The position numbers were made by a program, and so were the translations under genes. The notes beneath the pieces were generated by a model that searched no databases, was not told where the DNA came from, and worked only from the letters and a program-made list of their open reading frames with translations. Positions 6,832 to 12,106 of a stretch of DNA of 12,106 nucleotides are shown piece after piece (the stretch's first letter is position 1; every line of letters begins with the position of its first letter). Origin of the DNA: Sphingobacteriaceae bacterium (GTDB taxonomy: Bacteria > Bacteroidota > Bacteroidia > Sphingobacteriales > Sphingobacteriaceae); the NCBI GenBank assembly GCA_025450155.1, contig JANWIB010000079.1, forward strand, positions 1 through 12,106. Direction: 5' to 3'.

Positions 6832-7969
6832 TCCAAACTACTCTTTTGATATAATCGGTATATGAAATAATGATACGAACGACCTTATCGGATACATTGG
6901 GCATAGAGTAATCTGCCACCCTTCTGAAATCTCTCGCTTCACCACTCTTTTGTTTACTTACCTGAACTAACCCCTGCATAATACGTTCGGCATTTAAGCC
7001 CACCATCATCACGGCGGCTTCTTCCATGGCTTCGGGGCGCTCGTGGGCTTCGCGAATATTTAATGCCGGAAAATTGAGAATAGACGACTCCTCAGAGATA
7101 GTACCACTATCTGACAAAACGGCAAAAGCGTTCATTTGAAGCGAATTGTAATCATTAAAACCCAGTGGCTTTAATAGTTGTACCTCCGGCCGTATCTCAA
7201 CGGATTTCGCCTCAATCATTTTTCGGGTACGGGGATGGGTACTGACAATAATTGGATAGTGATAGGTATCGGCAATTATGTTCAAGCTATCTATCAGTCC
7301 ACGGAAATTTCTTTCATTATTAATATTTTCTTCCCGATGAGAGGACACCAACAAATATTTTCCTTTTTCTATATTTAGTCGCTTCAATACATCGGATTTT
7401 TGAATGGACGGTAGGTAATGATGCAATACTTCAAACATAGGTGATCCAGTCTTGATAATCCGGTCAGCCGGCAATCCTTCCCGCAACAAATATTCTCTTG
7501 CAATATCACTATAGGTCAGGTTAATATCCGCTATATGATCAACAATTTTCCGATTGGTTTCTTCAGGAACCCGTTGATCGAAACACCGATTCCCGGCTTC
7601 CATGTGGAAGATAGGAATATGTCTTTTTTTAGCCGGAATGGCGCAAAGGCAACTATTGGTATCGCCTAATACTAAAAAAGCATCCGGTTTTAACTCTTCA
7701 AGTAAAGGGTCTATTTTAATTAAGATTTGCCCGATGGTTTCGGTTGCGGTTGCGCCTGCTGCATTTAAAAAATAATCCGGTTTGCGGATGGACAAATCAT
7801 CAAAAAAAATTTGATTTAGTTCATAATCATAATTTTGTCCGGTATGTACCATATAATGTTCTATCGCATCCGAAGCATCTAGTTTAGCCATGACCCTGGA
7901 TAGTCTGATAATTTCGGGCCGTGTGCCTACAACGGTGATTATTTTTAGTTTTTTAGGAATATAACTCAT
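6824..7969 (-). CDS. fnlC: UDP-L-FucNAc-forming C2 epimerase FnlC (WbjD/CapG), non-hydrolysing UDP-GlcNAc 2-epimerase family
   Basis: This 381-residue member of the WecB-like GT-B epimerases catalyses the last step of UDP-L-FucNAc synthesis, inverting C2 of UDP-L-PneNAc. Seen in sequence: VGTRPEIIR at 14-22, GDTNS at 102-106, HMEAGNRCFDQRVPEE at 122-137, SSHREEN at 209-215, STHPRTRK at 243-250, and SDSGTISEESS at 286-296 in the nucleotide site. EAGNRCFD, in place of the EAGLRT-type sequence of WecB, marks the FnlC/WbjD/CapG branch rather than the ManNAc-forming one. The ATG start lies 14 bases after the fnlB stop, and the gene's 3' end overlaps the glycosyltransferase start by 8 bases. Position right after fnlA and fnlB, as in Staphylococcus capEFG and E. 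coli fnlABC, supports the call. Many databases would label it simply UDP-GlcNAc 2-epimerase. Confidence 0.93.
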   Translation of the reverse strand: MSYIPKKLKIITVVGTRPEIIRLSRVMAKLDASDAIEHYMVHTGQNYDYELNQIFFDDLSIRKPDYFLNAAGATATETIGQILIKIDPLLEELKPDAFLVLGDTNSCLCAIPAKKRHIPIFHMEAGNRCFDQRVPEETNRKIVDHIADINLTYSDIAREYLLREGLPADRIIKTGSPMFEVLHHYLPSIQKSDVLKRLNIEKGKYLLVSSHREENINNERNFRGLIDSLNIIADTYHYPIIVSTHPRTRKMIEAKSVEIRPEVQLLKPLGFNDYNSLQMNAFAVLSDSGTISEESSILNFPALNIREAHERPEAMEEAAVMMVGLNAERIMQGLVQVSKQKSGEARDFRRVADYSMPNVSDKVVRIIISYTDYIKRVVWSE

Positions 7970-7983
7970 AAATAAAAGAGCAT

Positions 7984-9099
7984 TTAAACAGTCTCCAAAT
8001 AAGTATCCGGATCCGCGGGATCATAAAATTCATTAATCCAAAAGATGGTGTATAATTCCTCGTCTCCAATATTTTTAATATTATGTGTATACCATATCGG
8101 CATATCCACGTAGGCAGGCGCATCACCGGATAAATAAAAATCTATCCCTTCGTCAGTTCCTATTTGCCTGAGTTGAATCAACGCCTTGCCTTTGATGACA
8201 GCAAAACGCTCTATTTTTCGGGTATGAAAATGATTTCCCCTGGTAACTCCCGGATTGGTTGTTGAAAAGGAGACCTGCCCGCCAATATTCAGCCGAATCA
8301 CTTCTACAAATGCACCCCGATCATCAATATGTTGGGTAAATTTAACAGGAAAATAATTCCTGACATCCATGTAACATCGAAAGGTATTGAACAAATTTAA
8401 CTCGAATGGGTTCTGAAAAGATGGGATGATTCCTTTTGCCATATAGTCATACCTGAACTTTTCCAGTAAGGTCAGAATATCAGAAACTTTGGTTTGATGG
8501 GTATGTTGAATATGGATACAATCTCCGGAAGGATTTTCGATACAGCTTAAAATTTCTTTCACCAACTCGGTTACGTAGATTAATTTCAATTCGCCATCTA
8601 CTTCGATTTTGGGTAATTCGCCATGCGAAAGTTGGTGGCAAAATGTTGCAATGACTGAGTTATAGTAAGGATTTCCGAAAGGGCCGAATACGTTTGGAAT
8701 AACCAAGCCGGTAAATTTACCCCGATGTTTTGATGCCCATTCGGTTAACAGCTCACGGGCTATTTTTTTAGATTTCCCATAGGGATTATTGCGTTCTTCC
8801 TGAGTGGAGGAGGAAAATAGAACATGAGCCGTACTTTTTGTACGAATGAGCGATTCAATCAGTTTTTGAGCAAGCTGAATATTGGTTTGATAGATGAATT
8901 TTGGGTCGCCATGGCGGTTTATGGCAGCGAGATGTACAATAACCTCGCATTGCGAAACAAATTGATCAAGCCATTCCTCATTCTCAAAAAAAGAACGCTG
9001 AAACTCAACTCGTTCATACTGTTCTCGGTATAAACCGAGGGTATTATACAGGTGGCTCCCCACAAAACCTGCCTGCCCCGTTATTCCAACTTTTAGCAT
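7984..9099 (-). CDS. fnlB: Bifunctional UDP-L-FucNAc pathway reductase FnlB (CapF/WbjC): SDR plus C-terminal cupin
   Basis: The protein is 371 residues from the ATG at 9099. A GTG at 9102 would add one residue, but MLKVGITG is the natural SDR start. The N-terminal half is an SDR reductase: GQAGFVG (about 8-14) binds NADPH, FSSST carries the Ser, and NPYGKSK the YxxxK pair (Tyr107, Lys111). The C-terminal half is a cupin in which TRGNHFHTRKIERF supplies His290, His292 and Glu297, with His339 in IWYTHNIKN completing a likely zinc site. In Staphylococcus aureus CapF the cupin epimerises C3 of the 4-keto intermediate and the SDR half reduces C4 with NADPH to give UDP-L-6-deoxy-TalNAc. All expected residues are present and length matches CapF (about 370). 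The gene starts 22 bases after the fnlA stop and ends 14 bases before fnlC. Confidence 0.95.
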   Translation of the reverse strand: MLKVGITGQAGFVGSHLYNTLGLYREQYERVEFQRSFFENEEWLDQFVSQCEVIVHLAAINRHGDPKFIYQTNIQLAQKLIESLIRTKSTAHVLFSSSTQEERNNPYGKSKKIARELLTEWASKHRGKFTGLVIPNVFGPFGNPYYNSVIATFCHQLSHGELPKIEVDGELKLIYVTELVKEILSCIENPSGDCIHIQHTHQTKVSDILTLLEKFRYDYMAKGIIPSFQNPFELNLFNTFRCYMDVRNYFPVKFTQHIDDRGAFVEVIRLNIGGQVSFSTTNPGVTRGNHFHTRKIERFAVIKGKALIQLRQIGTDEGIDFYLSGDAPAYVDMPIWYTHNIKNIGDEELYTIFWINEFYDPADPDTYLETV

Positions 9100-9121
9100 C
9101 ACATAGCTTTTTATATATTGG

Positions 9122-10162
9122 TCAATAAGGATATTGAACAGCGTCCATATCCGCTAAAATATCTCTTCTGATCATTGGTAGCTTGAGCAAAAGTTTTTTC
9201 ATCCCTTCCACATCCAGCCTGGATGTATTATGCGAATGGTATTCCTCATAATTTTCCTCTTCCGGAATCCCTTCCGAAAAATATTGTTCATAATTCAGGT
9301 CTCTGTTATCGGCAGGGATACGAAAATACTGCCCCATGTCTATCGCCTTTACCATATCTTCGCGATTGACCAAGGTTTCATATAACTTCTCTCCATGCCG
9401 GATACCGATGACGTTCAGCTTACTATCTGATTGATAGAGGTCAATCAGGGCTTTAGCCAATACCTCAACAGTAGCGGCGGGAGCCTTTTGAACGAAAAGA
9501 TCGCCTTGCTTGCCATTTTCGAAGGCAAATAAAACCAAATCTACGGCATCTTCTAAAGTCATCATAAAACGGGTCATGGTAGGATCAGTGATGGTTAATG
9601 GTTTTCCCGCTTGTATTTGCTCAATAAACAAAGGAATAACAGAACCCCGGGATGCCATAACATTTCCGTATCTCGTACCGCAAAAAATGGTCTTGTTATC
9701 ATCTAAATTTCGTGACTTGGCTACCATGACCTTCTCCATGAGTGCTTTTGACATGCCCATCGCATTGATCGGATAAGCGGCTTTATCGGTGCTGAGTACA
9801 GCCACTTTTTTCACTTCATATTTTTCGGCGGTGCTGAGCACATTATCTGTCCCAATAATATTGGTTTTAACAGCTTCCATTGGAAAAAACTCGCAAGACG
9901 GAACTTGTTTTAATGCGGCCGCATGAAAAATATAATCCACTCCTTTTACAGCGGATTCAACGCTATGCAGATCTCTGACATCGCCTATGTAAAACTTAAC
10001 CTTAGGGTGATTTAAGCGTTTACGCATATCATCCTGTTTTTTTTCATCCCGGCTAAAGATGCGTATTTCTTTAAAGTGATCGGTATGTAAAAATCTATTT
10101 AATACAGCACTTCCAAATGAACCTGTACCTCCTGTTATGAGTAAAATTTTGTCTTTTAACAT
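9122..10162 (-). CDS. fnlA: UDP-GlcNAc 4,6-dehydratase/5-epimerase FnlA (WbjB/CapE)
   Basis: The soluble 346-residue SDR enzyme opens the UDP-L-FucNAc pathway: it dehydrates UDP-GlcNAc at C4/C6 and inverts C5 (and in some reports C3), giving the L-arabino 4-keto sugar. GGTGSFG at 11-17 binds NADP. STDKAAYPINAMGMSK at 124-139 holds Asp126, Lys127, Met135 and Lys139, with Met in place of the SDR Tyr as in CapE, FlaA1 and WbpM. RYGNVMASRGSVIP (164-177) and IRHGEKLYETL (254-264) are family marks. The tail, about 270-346 with YFRIPADNRDLNY, matches the CapE/WbjB extension rather than PseB. It follows wbuZ after 25 bases and leads fnlB and fnlC. The ATG start lies at the centre of a 16-base perfect palindrome (10154-10169). 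No strong ribosome-binding sequence is seen. Confidence 0.95.
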   Translation of the reverse strand: MLKDKILLITGGTGSFGSAVLNRFLHTDHFKEIRIFSRDEKKQDDMRKRLNHPKVKFYIGDVRDLHSVESAVKGVDYIFHAAALKQVPSCEFFPMEAVKTNIIGTDNVLSTAEKYEVKKVAVLSTDKAAYPINAMGMSKALMEKVMVAKSRNLDDNKTIFCGTRYGNVMASRGSVIPLFIEQIQAGKPLTITDPTMTRFMMTLEDAVDLVLFAFENGKQGDLFVQKAPAATVEVLAKALIDLYQSDSKLNVIGIRHGEKLYETLVNREDMVKAIDMGQYFRIPADNRDLNYEQYFSEGIPEEENYEEYHSHNTSRLDVEGMKKLLLKLPMIRRDILADMDAVQYPY

Positions 10163-10169
10163 GTTAAAA
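10154..10169. repeat. 16-base perfect palindrome centred on the fnlA start codon
   Basis: TTTTAACATGTTAAAA reads the same on both strands, and the fnlA ATG (10162-10160) lies in its middle. As RNA it could fold into a 6-bp A/U stem with the AUG in a CAUG loop. As DNA it could be a protein-binding site. It is all A/T outside the core, and one such palindrome in 12 kb is not far from chance, so a function is unproven. Confidence 0.35.
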
Positions 10170-10176
10170 TGGCCTA

Positions 10177-10192
10177 TTTGAGAAATCTCAAA
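10177..10192 (-). repeat. Short perfect inverted repeat over the wbuZ stop codon
   Basis: TTTGAGA and TCTCAAA (7 bases each, 2 between) flank the centre. On the minus strand the TGA stop (10190-10188) lies in the first arm. With a realistic loop it gives about 6 bp of weak stem, and no U-run follows directly. It may modulate the wbuZ-fnlA junction, but it may equally be chance. Confidence 0.25.
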
Positions 10193-10964
10193 ATTTAAAA
10201 TTTTCCTTGATTAATTGATCTTTTTCGGCTGGGTTGGGATAATTAATAAGCACCGCTTTATATACTCCTTTAAACACAAATAAACTTCCAGCGGAAGCGC
10301 CGATAATGCCGAATTGATGAATCAGCTGTCCAATATCCTGCAACGATCCGGCGCCACCCAATACCGTTAAAGGTAAACTCGTAACCGCTCGTATTTTTTC
10401 TACCAATGTAGTATCGTAGCCTTTCATCACACCATCCTGATCAATTGAGTTGATAACTAATTCACCTGCTCCAAGCTGCTCTAATTGTTTGGCAAAGTCA
10501 ATGGGATTCTTACCGGTACTTTTTTTAGCATTATGGGTATAAACTTCATAACCACCAAGTAATTTCTTTTTGATGTCCAGAACCACAACCACACTTTGGC
10601 TGCCCACTCGTTCTGCAATTTGGGTTATTAGATTAGGATCCTGAATTGCTGATGCACTAATTGCAATCTTCTCTACACCAAGGCTAAAAATACGTTGAGC
10701 TTGTTCGGGTGTTTTCACGCCCCCACCGTAACATAAAGGCATACGACACTCTGCGGCAAGGTTTTCAATCATTTTATAATTCGGTTCCCGGTTTTGAACG
10801 GTAGCATCAATATCCAATACGGTTAACTCGTCTACTTCTTTTTCATTAAATATCCTGACGGCGTTAATTGGATCGCCCACATATTTTGGATTTTTGAAAT
10901 GCATGGTCTTAACAAGACCTTTGTCGTGCACCAATAAGCAGGGAATAATTCTCGGACGAAGCAT
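10188..10964 (-). CDS. wbuZ: HisF-like acetamidino-modification protein (WbuZ/HisF2)
   Basis: This 258-residue TIM barrel resembles the cyclase subunit of imidazole glycerol phosphate synthase but belongs to the sugar-amidation paralogues (WbuZ, HisF2, AglZ). It would dock the HisH-like glutaminase and channel ammonia to the amidotransferase that turns an N-acetyl into an acetamidino group. The N-terminus reads IIPCLLVHDKGLVKT: the catalytic Asp11 of true HisF (IxCLDVKDGRVVKG) is Leu11, while Asp130 in VVVVLDIKK is kept. MHFKNPKYVGDPINAVRIFNEKEVDEL and LDIDAT follow the paralogue pattern rather than the histidine-pathway one. The phosphate-binding loops YGGGVKT (79-85) and LGGAGSLQD (202-210) remain. 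The ATG is 3 bases after the wbuY stop, and fnlA follows after 25 bases. No other histidine gene is nearby. Automatic annotation as hisF would mislead. Confidence 0.9.
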   Translation of the reverse strand: MLRPRIIPCLLVHDKGLVKTMHFKNPKYVGDPINAVRIFNEKEVDELTVLDIDATVQNREPNYKMIENLAAECRMPLCYGGGVKTPEQAQRIFSLGVEKIAISASAIQDPNLITQIAERVGSQSVVVVLDIKKKLLGGYEVYTHNAKKSTGKNPIDFAKQLEQLGAGELVINSIDQDGVMKGYDTTLVEKIRAVTSLPLTVLGGAGSLQDIGQLIHQFGIIGASAGSLFVFKGVYKAVLINYPNPAEKDQLIKENFKF

Positions 10965-10967
10965 TTG

Positions 10968-11582
10968 TTATAATGAGGCGAAGTTTTTTAATAATTGTAT
11001 ACCATAGTGATGGCTTTTCTCAGGATGAAATTGCACACCGTAAATATTTTCATGATTAACGGCACAGGTAAATGGAAGGCCATAATCTGAAACAGCAATG
11101 GCATCATCCGGATTATTGCAATGGAAATAGTAAGAGTGAAGGAAGTAAAATTTGGCCTCTTTTTCTAACCCTCGCCATAATGGATTTTCTTTTATTGGCT
11201 TAACATCATTCCAACCCATGTGTGGCAAATGGGTAGTGTAGTTGATTTTAGAAACATCAAACTTTTTTACTACACCATTTATCCAACTTAATCCAGGCAG
11301 TTTACCCTCATCGCTTGATTGGGTTAGCATTTGCATACCCACACAAATCCCAATTACGGGTAATTTGTCCTTCAGTACTAATTCATTGAGCCTTTCTTTC
11401 ATACCCGATTGTTGCAGACGTTCCATAGCATGATCAAAGGCGCCAACACCAGGCAAAATTAGCCTAGTAACTCCCTGCAAGTCATCGACCTGATGGGCTA
11501 TTTTGAGCGGAATGTCTAATTTATGGTAGATATTCGCAAAGGCCCGAATATTTCCTACCCCGTAATTGATAATGGCTATCAT
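10968..11582 (-). CDS. wbuY: HisH-like glutamine amidotransferase for sugar acetamidino formation (WbuY/HisH2)
   Basis: This 204-residue class I glutamine amidotransferase releases ammonia from glutamine. The catalytic triad is visible: Cys80 in GICVGMQML, and His186 and Glu188 in GVQFHPEKS. NYGVGNIRAF (6-15), LILPGVGAFDHAM (41-53) and HMGWNDV (121-127) are HisH-family marks, and length is normal. It would work as a glutaminase bound to the HisF-like barrel encoded just downstream, feeding ammonia to the N-acetyl-sugar amidotransferase encoded just upstream. The start overlaps the stop of that upstream gene by 4 bases (ATGA), and only 3 bases separate it from wbuZ, so the three subunits are probably translated together. 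The sequence alone would also fit true HisH; the assignment to sugar modification rests on the neighbours and on the altered HisF partner. Confidence 0.9.
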   Translation of the reverse strand: MIAIINYGVGNIRAFANIYHKLDIPLKIAHQVDDLQGVTRLILPGVGAFDHAMERLQQSGMKERLNELVLKDKLPVIGICVGMQMLTQSSDEGKLPGLSWINGVVKKFDVSKINYTTHLPHMGWNDVKPIKENPLWRGLEKEAKFYFLHSYYFHCNNPDDAIAVSDYGLPFTCAVNHENIYGVQFHPEKSHHYGIQLLKNFASL

Positions 11583-12106
11583 CTGAATAATCGTTTTTCC
11601 AGTCCCAATGTAGTCAACACTTTCGTTCCTATGCCAATAATCTGTTTTTTATTACGGTAATCCCGATAGGTTTTATTCGGGCCATTAAATATTTCCTGTA
11701 ATTCATTCACTGTAAGGCCTAATTTATTAGCCACGTATTCAAACTCCTGTTTTAGAAACTGTTCATCCATTTCCGGCTTAGAAATTCGCTCTAATGCTTC
11801 GTCTCTTGTCATTTGTCCGGTTAATATCAAGCTCGAAAAATGAGCCCTTCTTTTTTCATAACCAAATTTTCGGGGCAACCAATAATCTTCATAAAATCGG
11901 GTAAAACGCGATTCATGATGTTTATGCTGAAATTTTTCCCATCCAAATCTTTTCTCCAGCAATTCCTCCGCATCTTTTTTGACATAAGGCACCAAATTCA
12001 ACGGTTTAAACACATCCATACCCAAAAAATACTTATAATACACTTTGTAAGTCAGCACATCTACAATGGGAAATGTTTTCAATGGCTTTACACCAAATCG
12101 TTTATG
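11579..12106 (-). CDS. wbuX: N-acetyl-sugar amidotransferase (WbuX/WbpG/PseA family), C-terminal part (cut by the right edge)
   Basis: The frame is open from base 12106 to a TGA at 11581-11579, giving the last 175 residues. A TTG at 12082 is not a credible start because the frame runs on upstream as HKRFGVKP, so the gene begins beyond the window. Full-length members have about 370-380 residues with an N-terminal PP-loop ATP-binding domain, which is not visible here. The C-terminal part carries family-like text: KHHESRFTRFYEDYWLPRK, FGYEKRRAHFSSLILTGQ and MTRDEALERISKP. These enzymes use ATP and ammonia to convert a sugar N-acetyl group to an acetamidino group. WbpG does so for ManNAc(3NAm)A and PseA for the pseudaminic acid derivative. 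The linked HisH- and HisF-like genes and fnlABC point to UDP-L-FucNAc as substrate, giving UDP-L-FucNAm. Its 4-base overlap with wbuY supports co-translation. Confidence 0.88.
   Translation of the reverse strand, partial: HKRFGVKPLKTFPIVDVLTYKVYYKYFLGMDVFKPLNLVPYVKKDAEELLEKRFGWEKFQHKHHESRFTRFYEDYWLPRKFGYEKRRAHFSSLILTGQMTRDEALERISKPEMDEQFLKQEFEYVANKLGLTVNELQEIFNGPNKTYRDYRNKKQIIGIGTKVLTTLGLEKRLFR

Noticed and set aside
6824..7969. wecB-type UDP-GlcNAc 2-epimerase for ManNAc
   Set aside because: The EAGNRCFD motif and the position after fnlA and fnlB fit the FnlC/WbjD/CapG branch better.
2815..9776. Other plus-strand open frames at 2815-3060, 3957-4151, 7178-7378, 8824-9033 and 9510-9776
   Set aside because: All are opposite strongly supported genes and show no recognisable domain.
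9122..10162. PseB (pseudaminic acid pathway) dehydratase, suggested by the PseA-like gene nearby
   Set aside because: The protein has the longer CapE/WbjB C-terminal part and is followed by CapF- and CapG-like genes; no PseC aminotransferase, PseI or other Pse genes are present.
10188..11582. Histidine biosynthesis pair hisH-hisF
   Set aside because: The HisF-like protein lacks the catalytic Asp11, no other histidine gene is near, and the pair sits between an N-acetyl-sugar amidotransferase and the fnlABC genes.
11579..12082. A complete gene starting with TTG at 12082
   Set aside because: The frame is open to the window edge and the family has a long N-terminal ATP-binding domain, so this is the 3' part of a longer gene.

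Overview
The window is the 3' part of a surface-polysaccharide (capsule, O-antigen or exopolysaccharide) cluster from a Bacteroidota bacterium. Pointers to the phylum are the low-to-middling GC content, few clear Shine-Dalgarno sites, a TAnnTTTG promoter-like motif at 4589-4596, and a leftmost gene that looks like the Wzi-type outer-membrane capsule protein of Sphingobacteriia-like bacteria. The genus cannot be told. All 13 genes lie on the minus strand, so transcription runs from right to left. Both terminal genes are cut by the window edges.

In transcription order, 12106 to 5587 is one tightly packed block: wbuX (N-acetyl-sugar amidotransferase, partial), wbuY (HisH-like glutaminase), wbuZ (HisF-like ammonia channel), fnlA, fnlB, fnlC (UDP-L-FucNAc synthesis) and a WbuB/WbjE-like family 4 glycosyltransferase. 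From memory, the same order is described in the Escherichia coli O145 O-antigen cluster, where it is assigned to UDP-L-FucNAm, the acetamidino form of L-FucNAc. I infer the same product here. The HisF-like protein has Leu at the position of the cyclase catalytic Asp11, so this is not a histidine gene pair.

Next, at 5585-4680, comes a WbpV-like 4-ketosugar reductase, followed by a 141-base gap (4539-4679) that holds an imperfect hairpin and a promoter-like motif. Three genes follow (4538-2451): a PIG-L family deacetylase, a PglC-like phosphoglycosyl transferase and a sugar N-formyltransferase. The last two are clearly more AT-rich than the fnl genes. Then come a long membrane-bound WbpM/CapD/PglF-type UDP-HexNAc 4,6-dehydratase (2406-478) and the start of the Wzi-like gene (465-1).

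Working model: the WbpM-like dehydratase and the WbpV-like reductase make a D-6-deoxy-HexNAc nucleotide (QuiNAc or FucNAc). The PglC-like enzyme loads it on undecaprenyl phosphate. The WbuB-like enzyme adds L-FucNAc or L-FucNAm made by the fnl/wbu genes. The PIG-L deacetylase and the formyltransferase could replace an N-acetyl by an N-formyl group on one residue. The flippase, polymerase and further transferases are not in the window. I saw no tRNA, rRNA, insertion sequence or CRISPR array, and no gene-free stretch longer than 141 bases.
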